Both the position numbers and the translations under genes were made by a program. DNA of 59,635 nt from Guillardia theta CCMP2712 (taxonomy: Eukaryota; Cryptophyceae; Pyrenomonadales; Geminigeraceae), in NCBI RefSeq assembly GCF_000315625.1, contig NW_005434658.1, forward strand, positions 154,204 through 213,838, given 5' to 3'. The notes under the pieces were generated by a model that saw only the letters and a program-made list of their open reading frames with translations, made no database searches and had not been told where the DNA came from. Each line of letters starts with the position of its first letter. Positions within the stretch are counted from its first letter, which is position 1. This document shows positions 21,999-33,886 of this stretch, piece after piece.

Positions 21999-23930
21999 GA
22001 CTTGCCAGCCTTACAAGATCACGAGACTCCATCGTGACATATGAAGGATTGCGAATCTCGTGACCCACCTTACGACGTTGAGGTTTTCAAAACAAGTCTT
22101 TTCGAATAGTATCTTTTCGGGGCCGCTGACGCACATCAGTCGGAGTCAGACTCCACATTAAAAGCTTTTCTGCTTCCCACCCTGCCCTCACAACCCATGC
22201 ACGCCCACGCCCACGCCGCCCTGGCTCGCCGCAGCATCTCCTTTTCCTCTGACGTCACCTGGACTGTCACCGCCCCCCGCAAGCCTCTCCTTGATCGTCG
22301 CTGCTCCCTCGCCAAGGCAGGCGGGGATCCATCGAGCAGGAGCGGAGCAGAGGAGGCGAGGATGGAGCAGCGGAAACGAAGGCGTGCGGGAGCCAGGCCA
22401 GAGCTAGGGAGGAAGGAAGCTGGGGAGAAGGCAGGCATGCTGCTGGAGGCAGTGATGATTGCGAGGAGGAAGAGCTTCGGGCAGTAGGAAAGAAAAGGGG
22501 AGGGGCCGAGGGGTAAAATGGGAGCCGAGTGGAAAAAGACTTGTTCTCCCTATGAGTAGGGTTTTGGGAGAAGCTTTCTGGTGTACGATAGAGGTGTATA
22601 GAATGTGGTAATATAAGCTTGAAGAACAAGGACGACTGTGTGATACTTCAATTTGTCCATGGATATGGCACTAGGTCATTTTTTCCATGTACAAAGTCAA
22701 TTCCACTCATCAAGTACGATGCACTGAAGGATCGATGACCAGATCGAGATCGAGGTCGCTACAAATAGGATTGCAAGCAAAATACTTGCTTGATTTATCT
22801 GGACTGTTTGTTCGGCTGAAAGTAAATTCAAAGGTTATCTGGAAAAGATCCGTTGGATTCAGGTGGAACTCGTACAGCTTTCATATTTCTCTTCAGAGTG
22901 GATGCAGGAGAGACGAGCAGATACACCTGTGATGCAGGGAGATGAACAGTTGATAGAGAGGAAAGTCCTGATAGCAGAGAGGATCCCATTCGTGTTTTGT
23001 AACTACGACTGCATTAACATGAGGGAAGTGCTGAGTGGTAGAAGGGGGTGAAAGACTGTAATCATGCCAAGGCACCATGATCAGTGAAAGCAGACTTTGA
23101 TTTTGCTGAGGAACAATCTGTGATCGGCGATACCAAAGGAAGTCCGTTGTAGGACCTGTTACCTTCTTGGTAGATTTTTGACTAGTTTACCAGGATGTAT
23201 TGATGAATATCACGATGAGACATGTTTTCATTCTCCCCCATGACGCCTCGCTCGTGCTCAAAGCGTGTGGGATTGCACTCGACAAACACTTTTGTTCTTC
23301 AAGCTTGTATTACCACATTCTATACACCTCTATCGTACACCAGAAAGCTTCTCCCAAAACCCTACTCATAGTCCCCTCGTGACCCCTGCGAGGAGCGGCG
23401 CAGGAGACCAGCGATACTGTCACCCTGTATCCCCTCGGCCCCCTTTACTCCACGCACTGCCCGAAGCTCTTCCTCCTCGCAATCATCACTGCCTCCAGCA
23501 GCATGCCTGCCTTCTCCCCAGCTTCCTTCCTCCCTAGCTCTGGCCTGGCTCCCGCACGCCTTCGTTTCCGCTGCTCCATCCTCGTCTCCTCTGCTCCGCT
23601 CCTGCTCGATGGATCCCCGCCTGCCTTGGCGAGGGAGCAGCGACGATCAAGGAGAGGCTTGCGGGGGGCGGTGACAGTCCAGGTGACGTCAGAGGAAAAG
23701 GAGATGCTGCGGCGAGCCAGGGCGGCGTGGGCGTGGGCGTGCATGGGTTGTGAGGGCAGGGTGGGAAGCAGAGGAGTTTTGTCCGAGACTCGGGGGCGGG
23801 GACCGTGCGCATTCTCGAAAAGAAGTCTTTTGAAGTAATCGCTTGCCATGTAGCCCGTGATCCCCTGACCAGTTACAGTGATCTTCATGATCACGAGCCC
23901 AAGTGATCTTGTAAGGCTGGCATGTCATGT
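21999..23930. repeat. Cassette B: long inverted-repeat (foldback) element
   Basis: The left arm 22168-22632 and right arm 23288-23795 are inverted copies, differing by small indels and substitutions. The loop is about 650 bases. Short terminal inverted repeats (TGACnTGCCAGCCTTACAAG) lie at about 22000-22020 and 23905-23928. Arm ORFs: 22197-22487 (+) and 23894-23445 (-), sharing LARRSISFSSDVTWTV and KAGMLLEAVMIARRKSFGQ. The loop has no recognisable transposase. It could be a non-autonomous foldback element or an inverted gene duplication. Confidence 0.65.
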
Positions 23931-24515
23931 AAAGCTGGCATGTCAGCGCCATAATGTTTACAACAGGGCAGTCATGTTGCTGATTGTCAGCTAATCATGA
24001 CTCCGCCGAAGAAGGTACAATCGGTCCGAACATGTCCTCGTGACCGGTGGATATAGCTTCAAGGATAATGGCTTCAGTGACTCTCCTCTAAACTCAGGCG
24101 ACACCCCCGGCCCGGGTCCCGGGCCCGTTGGGCCCAAATCAAAACTGATGCGGGCCTGTCCATGCGGTCGGGACAAAAGTTTTTTAGATGGCGATGCAGA
24201 GGAGGGAGGCTGACGAGGGAGGAGAAGGGAGCAGGAGAGGCAAGACGGTTGAGAAACGATGCGTAAACGCTCTCGAGAACATGAGCAAAACCCTGTAGAG
24301 CACTCACGCACTCATAGCTCACGTTGAGAATGGAAGATTCAGTTGTTTGCGTGTCTTTCTGGCATGCTAACATAGCCACCAAGATCTAGACCGAGACTGC
24401 GGCAAATTAGATGGGCGAGGAGCGCATGAGCTAGGATCCCTTCTGAAGCCAGTTCGATGAATCCTGTAACATTTCTTGCAGGCTCTCAGCCTGTGCAGTC
24501 TATAAGCATCTCTTC
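23931..24515. other. Upstream region of the UreH-like gene; nothing identified
   Basis: Mixed sequence with one GC-rich spot (24105-24140, CCCGGCCCGGGTCCCGGGCCC). Minus-strand frames (24074-24382) have no signature. Confidence 0.35.
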
Positions 24516-27187
24516 ATGACTTCAAGAGTTGCCCTGTTGAATGTGGCGTTACTGTTTGCGCATGCCGGGCTGGCATCCAGTCGCCTCACCAAGATGGAGG
24601 AGATTCCTTTCCACAAGAACTTTCTGCTGTCAGAAAAAGTCTCAGAGAGCCAACTCGATAAGATGGGGATCGGAGGACTTATCGGGTGATCCCTTGAGTT
24701 GTATTGTTTGCGACTTTTTCATCCTTTCTTGTTCGCTCTCCCCGTGCCCTGCTTCTCGTCTACCGGAAACAAGAAGCAAGCATCTTTCTATTCTCTTCTG
24801 TCTTCTGTTCCCTGTGAATATTACCTGTTACCTCTTTGCTCTTTATGACCCTCCCTAATGCGTCACAACAAGACAAGTCATACTCCTTGTTACCTAGTTG
24901 GAATTTTCCTTCTCATCTGACGAGTCCGCAGACTTGGAGCTTCACTGGGAGTTCTCCATGTCCTGACTGGCCCTGATCACATGAGCGCAATCGTGACTTT
25001 GTCCGTTGGAGGACGTTTTAGAGCGTGAGTCTGGACTTAAGCTGTCTTGCATTTACCTTTGCAACCTGCTTTCTGTTTGTATCCCTCCAGTTCGATGAGA
25101 TAGGACTCCTGTAACTATGTTGAGACACGCTCCTGTCTGTGTGCTCGGATGGAGGGTGCGGATACAGAACATGATTGCTCGACTGTCAGGGTTTGGATGG
25201 GAGCACAATGGGGGTTAGGACACTCAGCTGGACTCCTCATCATGTACGCTGTCTTTCGAGCCGTCGGGGGATCCATCGACCTTGACAAGACCGGGCACTT
25301 TGTAGATACTGTGAGTACTATCATACTGTCATCGTGTTTGTCTTTCTTGAGCTTGATGATCCTTTTCTTGATCCTTTTCTTATTGTTTGTCGTGTTCTTT
25401 GGGTTGTTTTTTTCTTATTCATTGCTTGCTTGTTCTTTTCTTATTCTCACACCATGGATTAAGTTGGTAGGGTTTGTGATGATAGCGCTCGGACTGTACG
25501 GATGTTATCAGGCAAACAAGATGCGAAAGAACATGCGGCAGCGGAGCGACGGACAGTGAGTTTGATTGGTTGAGATGTTGCATAGTGCCGGTTGATGGGG
25601 TTTCAGGAGTTTTTTCAGCTCCTCTGATGAGCTGCTAGAGAAGGAAGTACGGAGAGACGAAGAGGATGAGGGGTTGGCGTCTTGGCAGAGCGAGAGCCGA
25701 GAGGACTCGTGTAAAGTGGAAGTCCGCGAGGATGAACGGCAAGGCAATCATCATGTAAGTTGCTGTATTTGTATGATGCACTCCTGATGTGTGAACAGTC
25801 TAGAGATCCTGCGAAATCGCCACGTGACGTGGAGATGAGTTCAGAGGTTGTAACTGGATCGTCTGTTGAGATGAAGCCAGAGATTGTAATGGACCACCTT
25901 GTACTCATCTTCGACAGAGAATTTGTAATGCTTGCTGCAACACAGACCAGGGAGCAGGCAAAGCACGACGTTGAAAGGATTGACAATGAAGACACTAAGA
26001 GATGTTCTGATGAGACCAGCCTTGAATCCACAAGACAGAGATCCTTTGGAGAATTCCTACTACACACTTGGCGTCTCCATTCTCGTCGGTACTCTCCTCT
26101 TGTGCCGCCTCCACAGCCTCCTGCTCACCCGTCTCAGCATCGTTGCTCTTTTTGTTGGCATCTTACACGGACTTGCGGGTATGCGCCTTTTGTATTCATT
26201 TGTCCGTCTTACCTGTCTTCCTCTTTCCCCCTTCTCTCCTTCTTTCCCGTCCTCCTTTCCTCCCTCCTTTCTTCCCTCCTTCACTTTCTCCTCCATGTTC
26301 TCCTTGCCCCCCTCCTCGCCTTTCCCTGCTTCTCCAGGCCCTGGCGGCATCCTTGGAGTTCTGCCAGCCATCGCTCTCAAGGACAGGTGCTCCCGCTTGC
26401 TCCCGCTCGCTCTTGTCCATGGGTCCGGTCTTAAAGTTGCATTTGGACTTCTTTCCTCCTTAGCTACTCAACCTCCTCCTGCCTTGAGCGCTCTTCCCTT
26501 CCCTTCCCTGCTCCTGCATGCTCCTTGCTCTCCCTCACTCTCTCGCAGTCTGCGCTCTGGCTGCTACCTCGGATCTTTCTGCGTGTGCAGCATCTTAAGT
26601 CTGGTTGCTTGCCCTGCCTCCATCTCCTCACCCTCCAGCAGTCATGGGAGTGTTTGCGGCTTTCTGGGGAGAAATCACAGCCCGAGCGAGCTCCACTGAG
26701 AAGTGAGGAGAGAGGAGGCTGCTGGGGGAGAGCAGAAGGGGAAAGAAGACAGGAATGGCGAGATGGGGAGGGGAAGAGTGGGGAGGACAAGAGAGCTCAA
26801 TCGTAGCAGGAGGATGGGAGGTGCTGAGGAGGGAGGAGAAAACGAGGGCGAGACGTTTCTATGGGATGGGATGATATGAAGGCACCTGCGCCTGACTGCT
26901 TGTCTCCTTCCCAGCGCCAAGTTTGCCATGGTCTTATTCTCTTCTGCGCTTGCTTTATGCGTTGGAATCATGTGGCTGGTGAGATGACTCTACCACAAAA
27001 ACTCCTCCTCCTCCTCCTCCTCCTCTTCCACTCCTCCTCCTCCTCCCTCCCCTCTTGCTCTTGCTCCTCCTCCTCCTCCTCTTCCTTGTCCCCGGCCTTT
27101 GATCACCTCTCGCTTCTGCACATGAATTGCTTCACACCCGAAAGCAGCTACTCTGCAGCTCCTTGAGAGCTTCCAGACTCCATGTTG
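24516..27187 (+). CDS. UreH/NicO-like multispanning membrane protein (putative Ni/Co-type metal transporter)
   Basis: Exon 1 24516-24685 encodes a signal-like start (MTSRVALLNVALLFAHAGLA). Exon 2 24932-25024 gives LGVLHVLTGPDHMSAIV, the H-x(4)-D-H motif of NicO/UreH/TauE-type transporters. The next exon (to 25310) gives WMGAQWGLGHSAGLLIMY (GHS motif). LVGFVMIALGLYGCYQ follows, then an acidic Ser-rich insert (exon ending 25754 and the one after). The second half has LLLTRLSIVALFVGILHGLAG joined in phase to PGGILGVLPA across an intron, YLGSFCVCSI, MGVFAAFWGEITARAS and AKFAMVLFSSALALCVGIMW. HGLAGPGG is the hallmark of the UreH-like transmembrane family. Bacterial relatives move nickel or assist urease; substrate here unknown. 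One join near 25800-25935 needs an unseen intron to restore frame. The terminal exon (stop about 27187) is tentative. Confidence 0.8.
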
Positions 27188-27397
27188 ACCCTCTACCTCA
27201 ATCTGCTCGATCGCCTCTCTGTTGAAACTCTTGATGTTCTTCAGATTCTGCTCTTCACTGGCACGATGGACCAAGTGTTTCCGTGAGGCGTTTGTTTCCG
27301 CTTGGGTCTTTGTGTTTCACGTTTTCCTTGTGCTTGACTGAATCAGTCGCAAACATTCTCATGATTCTTTTCTTCATTCAATCCAAACATGTTATTC

Positions 27398-30300
27398 TTA
27401 CAAGGCTGCACAAATCGTTATACGATCTTTCACAAAGTAAAGTGGCATGAGTGCAAATAGATCTGGTGGCAGACTTTCAAATGTGATTGCTTCATAGATT
27501 GACACGGAAGACATGATAATGTCTGTAGCAATGTGTGATTTGAATTTCAAAAAAGAGAATGATAGTTCATACCTCAACAGGTCTTGTGCAACAAACAAGG
27601 CGTACAACACAAGCATGATGTATCCCATTCCCTTTCATTCCTTGTCATCATCTTGGCAGCACAAGGTCATCATCAACTCACCTTTGTCATCTTCCAGTCG
27701 CACCACAAGATGGTAACAACCACCAAAAACACCATAGCAAAGAGAATCAGAAGAGACAGAAACAGAGTCCCGTCTGATGAGAGTGGTATCCTGCATACAG
27801 CTGTCAGAATCGAGAATGATCAATTCTAACTTGTTTCTGATGTGGTCCGTTTGTGAATATCATCACCATCACCACAACTGTCATCATCAACATCGTCACA
27901 CTTCAAACAAACAATCAATCATCATAATCAACAGCAACAGCATCAGCAAGTTGCATCATCACCATCGCAACATGGAGCATTACCCTTGTCCGAATGCGAT
28001 GCAACCAAGAAGCCAAGGGAAGGGCAGGCCCATGGCGACATCGAAGATGTTACTACCTGCACTCCTGTCACTCCCAGCACCTTCCCCAACTGGTCACCTA
28101 TGGAGCTCGAGACTGCCATGTCGCCATGCCCTTGCTTCGCTACGATCACACTGCAGCCGATGCTCTCAGTGTCTGTCCGTCAGCCTACAAGTTTCAACTT
28201 TCAACCTTGTTATCAAGTCCGGTACGCTCGTTCCCGCCGCTAGAAACGTCAAACCCATCACGGCCTGTCAGTCAATTTCATCAGTTGACAGGCTGGGAAG
28301 TGAGTTGAAGGACCTGAGGGATTCCAATGAAGTCCCCGATGACAACAGCCCACCAAACCTGAGAGAGAAGAGGCAGGAGTTAGAGGGAGCAAGGTTGTTC
28401 GACAAAAGAAGAAAAAGAACAAAAGAGAGGAGAAGAGAGGAGAGGAGAGGAGAGGAGAGGAGAGGAGAGGAGAGGAGAGGAGAGGAGAGGAGAGGGGAGG
28501 GGAGGGGAGGGGAGGGGAGGGGAGGGGAGGAGAGGGGAGGCGAGGAGAGGCGAGGAGAGGGCTCACCATGAAATAGGCATAGATAGCTATCCACACTATT
28601 GACATAAGGAACGTAAAGTAGAAATACTTTTCCCACCTGTAACACATCAGAAGAGACAAGTCAAGCGGGTGTATGAACCCATTCTTCCATCGAACGTCAG
28701 GAATGGTGAAGTAGAGAAAAACGTTGCTGTCAAGTTAGAGTTACTTGATGGTGCACGGGTTGCAACAAGAGAACTGACATCGGAAACAGAACCAGATAAA
28801 TAACACGACCATAGAGGTCTGGAGGAAACTGCAGGGAAGCTCCTTCCGACTCTTCTTCCTGACAAGTTGCAAGTAAGAGCTCGTCGACGTCGCTGTCATC
28901 GTCATCATACCTCTTCACCCTCTTTGTCGCTGCCTTGCGTTCCACGCGGTCTGCAGAAGAGATTTTATAAGCGAATGAAACTGGAGAAGGAAGCTCTGCA
29001 AGCACCGGAGCTCGTTGTGCTTCTTGTACCACTGAAAGAAGTCGTCGAAGCTGATCTTTCCACCCTTTGCCAAGTCGGACGTAAAAGGAGAGATATCTGA
29101 GCAACATGTCAACTGATGACGAGGTGTTGTTCTATTAGACTGCATACACACGCAAAGAAGTTTTCGAGTTGTCTTACTTGCTAACTTCTTTGTTGCGTTT
29201 GCATCAGACGACACGAATGAAAGAAACTTGTTATAGCTGTTCTCATCGTCAACACATGTTTATGAAGGGAGATCTGTTCAGACCCGTCTTGGTCAAGCTC
29301 GCCATCGTCTGCAATGTTGAGCTTTTTGAACAAAGAGTGCAGCTCAGCCTGCAGATAGTTGAGATAAGTATCCGTCATTGATGCGAACATTACAAAACAA
29401 ATCTCACCTTGATCTTGACTTCTCCTGCGTTGTACCTGTATGCAAACATCCGTCAAACTGCAACTCCAAGCTGTCTGCCAGCACCAGTCTTGGAAGTCTT
29501 GAAACGTTATCAAGCCTTCAGAATCTTCTCGCGCATTCTTCTCAGGCTTCATCATACAGGTGTAATGAACTCACTTGTCTTGTTGGCCTCTGCTGACTGA
29601 ATGTCTGAAATCGCAGTATTCACCTGCAACACGTTTGAATCATAGTTGCAGTTTGGACTTCCATCACCTCCTCGCTCGAAGGCTCCTTTTGCAACAGCCT
29701 TGTCATCATGGCCTTAAGGTCACTTTCACCGATGAACCCATCTTTGTCGAAATCGAACTGAGCTCATCGTCATGGTCATTGCACAAACTCTCCATCCTCC
29801 TACATCATCAAAAGTCTCCCTCACACCTCCTGCAACTCCCGAGACCGCCCGTATTTGCAACCTTCAAGATGGTATCAGCTCGAATACAGACAGGAGAAAT
29901 GTTCGCACTCTTCAACGGGATGCTTGTTGCTGGTGAGGAACTTGACGAGTCCCATGTGGAAGATAACGGTCGCGTCCTCTTCCTCAGGCTGCTCGTCGCT
30001 AGTTCCAGCTTCTAGATCTGTTGTCGCAAACGTCGGTACTGCTACCAACAACCCAACGCTCAATGTAACCTTGTGACTCTGGGCTGATCTATACAGAGCA
30101 AGTCAGCACCTGATTGCCCAAATAACGTTCTACCTTGCGGAGTTTCTTCACCCAGTTTTGCAGAGGCGTGTTGTACTTGAATCCGATGAGTCAGAGGCTT
30201 CAAGTTGCATCTCAATCGGTTCACCAAACCTTCATGACGAGGACATATCCTGCATACAGCAGGAGCATTATAAGAGCCTGTATTGACTCAGTCAGAAAAC

Positions 30301-31358
30301 TCAGATGGTAAGCCGGGTCAATGACCTCCCACCAATGGATTCGCTTGTCATCGGAACCATACTGTCATTCACCATCAAACTCGCGCTGAAACAACAGGCA
30401 ATGGATGACCTGATAGAAGAGAGCTAGAACCAGCAGCGTGAGGCAGTAGTAGGACGAGTCTCTGATCAGAGGCCAGGAGGTAAGCTGCAGAGCAGTCTGC
30501 AACGCGTTCATGTCATCCTGCTGTCGGTCTAGGAGCAGGAGACTTGCCTTGGAAACCAGAGCGCATGCTGCAATAACGAAGAGGACGTTGAAGACAGCAG
30601 AGCCTACGATGGTACTGCAGGAGACGCTCACCAAGCTCAAGAGCATGCTTCACCAGCTCCCCACCTGAATCCAACCTCTGTCTTGGTGATGAACACTCCT
30701 ATCAACGAGGTGAAGAACTCAGGCGCGGACCCGCCAGCAGCCATCAAAGTCGCTCCTGTTCGCCCCTGTCAGCCGCTGCAACAGGTTCAGGTCTTGAGCG
30801 CTCACCTGCAACATCGTTGGAGATCTGATACTTTTCTGTGATGACTTCAAGCGCCGGCACAAAGTAATCATCGCAAACGATCGCCAGAGCAACGAACATG
30901 TACAGCACGCCTATGATGTACAACACCACCCCTCCCCCGAACCCGTTCAGCCCCATCTTCGGGTAAGACGCCATGTCAGAGCAATGCGCTTTGAATGAAC
31001 ACAGGTCCCCCATACTCCCGCAGGACACGGCATCCTTGTGCCAGTATTGCAAGCATTCCAGGTATGGGGACCCTGTCAGGCTATCGCTTCCGATGCAGAC
31101 AGCTCTCCATGCTGCAAGATCCGCGAACATTGGGACTGCGGAGCAGTTGTTTATGTTTCTTCTCGAAGAACGAGAGACAACATTACTCTCTGTGGGGTTG
31201 TGTATTGGAAACAGGATATGTCCGGCAAACGCCCCAAGAATGCACACCAAAACGGCAAAGCAGAAGAACTGTTTGATCACTTTGCTTCCTTCCTTCCGGG
31301 CCTTTGAGCAGATGCTACGGTACTCTGACCTTCGGCAAGCTCGCAGCATGGCACACAC
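27398..31358 (-). CDS. K+-dependent Na+/Ca2+ exchanger (NCKX/SLC24-like) with EF-hand loop
   Basis: The N-terminus from ATG 31358 has a hydrophobic segment and an extracellular Cys-rich part. Alpha-1 repeat: [20 protein letters not shown], then DVAG joined across an intron to [19 protein letters not shown], then [20 protein letters not shown]. The cytosolic loop (about 30100-28900) holds EF-hand-like text: [20 protein letters not shown], then [19 protein letters not shown] and [15 protein letters not shown]. Alpha-2 half: [76 protein letters not shown], and a last span ending WKMTK then [19 protein letters not shown]. It exports Ca2+ in exchange for Na+ (with K+ cotransport in the animal family) at the plasma membrane or an organelle. 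The first EF loop D-x-D-x-D-G-F-I-G has the calcium ligands. After SSSIG, the usual SNIFD is replaced by DQLGK. Exons 3' of 28080 are less certain; stop at 27398 if the last donor is not used. Confidence 0.85.
28432..28562 (+). repeat. (GGAGAGGA/GGGAGG)n minisatellite in exchanger intron
   Basis: Purine-only array in the plus strand (CTCCC in the coding strand), immediately beside the RWEKYFY..YAYFM exon's donor. Confidence 0.95.
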
Positions 31359-31429
31359 TCAATCAGCTTACTTGAACTCTCAAAGATTATTCGCGCTAGT
31401 TCTCCATATTGTTCCTCCTGTACCTCCTT

Positions 31430-31890
31430 GTCTGACAAGCCTCCCCCATTTCCTTCCCCTGATCGGGCCTCATCAGTACCCACCCCCCTCCTTGGACCCT
31501 ACCCTCTGAGGAAATATCCAATCGAACTTACAACCCCACTACCCTACCCCACTATTTCCAATGTTCCCCCACCCTTCTCTTCTCCTCCAAACTTCCCCAG
31601 TTCGGCCCTGTAAAAAGGAAATTCAAGGTCTGGTACCCACCCTTTCCACCAGTGAAACTACCCTACCCTCAATAGATTGTGCCTCCAGTAGAAACCACCC
31701 CTCCATAGTAAAATGTTTCCCCCCATACCATTGACCACTGGTGGACATGAGCTCAACATCCTTACCGTCAGACCGTCGGGGCAAGACCCTCCCCCTTTGC
31801 ACTTAGTCCTCTTCTTAATAAATCCACTACCTTGAGCATTTTAGTGAAGTTGACACCATGACCTTCACCTTCTTTTGGAAACTTTCGGTT
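31430..31890. repeat. C-rich ACCCTACCCC-type tract upstream of the exchanger
   Basis: Irregular repeats of CCCTACCCCA/CCCACCC (31480-31700) in a moderately AT-rich background. Similar text occurs at 46040-46860. No ORF of interest. Confidence 0.55.
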
Positions 31891-32570
31891 GAGATAGCGC
31901 ATCAACCTCGAACCGCCGCCGCGCAGCGACCGACCGTCGGCGGGCGCCGCCGCAAGGTCCGCCAGGCGCAACTCAGTGCCTCCGGGGCCCGGTGACCGTG
32001 CCGGGCCGGTGATTCAATGTCACAGGCTGATCGGACCGGCACTAACTCCGCCCGGTCAACGGAAGTTATGATCAACGTCACCGTCTGCTGGCAGCGGCAC
32101 TCCGGGCGGCCGCTCGGCCCTGCCAGCCCCCCGCAGCCGGTCAGTCGCGGCCGGGCCTGGCAGCCGTACCGTACCGACGGTTTAACGGTCAAGTTCGTGT
32201 GCCTGGCAGTCACGGGGGCCCTGACCGGGCCGGGGCCGTCCGACTCCTCGCCGCGCCCGGCCGCCGCCGGTAGCCTCAGGCCGCGCCACTGGGCCGCCTG
32301 ACTCGGTCCGTCGGACACTGGTCACAGTAGTAAGTCGCCGGGAGCCTGGACTCCACTGAGAGGACTCCGTCACACGGTGGCCTGCCAGTACTAGTTGTTG
32401 TGACTAGTAACTTAGTGACTTGCGGCAGCCGGCCGGGCGGCGCTGAGCGCTGCTGAGCGCCTCACCGTGACAGAGTCACTGAGAGTCACCGGGCCGCCCG
32501 GCCGGGCCCAGGCCGGCCCCGGCGGCGCAGTCCGACGGCGCGGCGGGCGCCGGCCGCGCAACCCGGATGC
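31890..32570. repeat. GC-rich island 7
   Basis: GC-rich block with CGTACCGTACCGACGG (32164-) and many GGCCGGGC words. It ends at a near-perfect change to AT-richer sequence after 32570 (aacccggatgccctcacatgat and its inverted partner atcactttcctggtccgggttg flank 32560-32610). Confidence 0.6.
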
Positions 32571-33313
32571 CCTCACATGATAAAGTATCACTTTCCTGGT
32601 CCGGGTTGCGTGGTCATGAGGGGTCACTACACTATTAAGGCCCAGCGACTCGGTTTTCAATTGTGAAAGCTAGTGTGACTGGTGAGTACCGCTGCCGATG
32701 ACACTGAGTCTGAAAGCTACTAGTATGATCCGAAGTGAGTTGGCCGTTGGGTTTCTGGGGGCATCGTTGTACTCTTCTACAAGAAGTTTCAAGTACAGAA
32801 GGTCTGCAACAATGTCCTTGGTCCGATCCCCTAACTTATCTGCCTCGAATGACTCCTGCCAACCTGAAATCGGCTGTCAGAGTAGGGCAAGTTGCAACAA
32901 ATGTTATACTTGTTGAAGACGTTCGACGAAGTCTGCTGTGCAACCTCAGGCTCTGCTGCTAGAAGTTTCATCAGCATCGTGAAGCGACAAGCTCACGGCT
33001 ACTCTACCAGCAGCTTCTCCGTACCAGTGCTGCCTAGTGAACTCACTGTTTCAGCAAAAGCTCGTTCAGCATCGAGCAACGTTAGCATCGCGCAATAGCT
33101 ACTTCGCATGTCTTGTTTGAAGGTACATCTGAGCTGCTGCCTCGACATCTGCATCTCTCGCAGACAACACCTATCTTGAATCAGAACGCCAGTGAGCTAA
33201 AACCTAAAGATGCCTGGTCTTTTCCTCCGTAATTATGAAGGATGATATAATACGTGTCTTGGAGGGGAGGAAAACTGTTTGGAGCCATGAGAGAACTAAT
33301 GGAAGGAACACAT
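32571..33313. other. Region with short frames, no recognised gene
   Basis: Overlapping frames 32698-32916 and 32892-33098 look protein-like in amino-acid use (SFISIVKRQAHGYSTSSFSV) but have no family match I recognise and no clear splice logic. Confidence 0.3.
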
Positions 33314-33721
33314 TCATACATTTCTCCCATGACTATTCTCACTGGCGGATATTTGTGCATCGCATATGACCTGTATGTGAGTGCAAATCAATCGGAGGGT
33401 CGGGCATGAGTCGACACGTACCCGCCTCCCAGCACCACCACATCGCCCACGAGACCAGCTACGAAGGTCCACTTCATACGCGTGAACCATACGCCTAGAT
33501 CTCGTTCTCAGGGACAGGAGGACGCGGGCAGTGATCACAATGTCACCTGCTGTTGAACCGAGATATTTTGAGACGAATGCTGACATTTTCACTGCATAGG
33601 GGGCGTCAGAGCTCGAACCTGTCCCTAGATCTCTCATGACATATTTTGAATACAGATGTCTCGCACTGCGACTGCCGTCCATCTCTTCTCTGCCCTCCTC
33701 CCTGAACTTTCTTCGCTCCAC
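33314..33721 (-). CDS. Hypothetical protein, divergent to the ADPRM-like gene
   Basis: Frame of 135 codons from ATG 33721 (MERRKFREEGREEMDGSRSA..). The middle part (YAVKMSAFVSKYLGSTAGDI) is protein-like; the C-terminal part is basic and may be intron read-through, since several GT/AG sites lie there. No domain recognised. It would share a 165-base divergent promoter region with the diphosphatase gene. Confidence 0.3.
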   Translation of the reverse strand: MERRKFREEGREEMDGSRSARHLYSKYVMRDLGTGSSSDAPYAVKMSAFVSKYLGSTAGDIVITARVLLSLRTRSRRMVHAYEVDLRSWSRGRCGGAGRRVRVDSCPTLRLICTHIQVICDAQISASENSHGRNV

Positions 33722-33821
33722 CTCCCTCGGCCCTGCCCTCGGCCCCCCATCGCGAAAGGATCCGCCAGTATCCGGTAGGAAGTATCCGCAGGTATCCGTG
33801 AGTATCCGTCACTGCAAACTC

Positions 33822-33872
33822 TCATCGTTCAAATTTGAACTCTTCAAGTTTCAAAGTTTCGAAGTTTCTTGT
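33822..33872. promoter_or_regulatory. Possible shared promoter element, TTCAAAGTTT repeats
   Basis: Between divergent frames: tandem TTCAAATTTGAA, CTTCAAGTTTCAAAG, TTTCGAAGTTTC words, including a perfect 12-base palindrome. Position just upstream of ATG 33887 is the only functional hint. Confidence 0.3.
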
Positions 33873-33886
33873 TTAAGACAGCGCGC

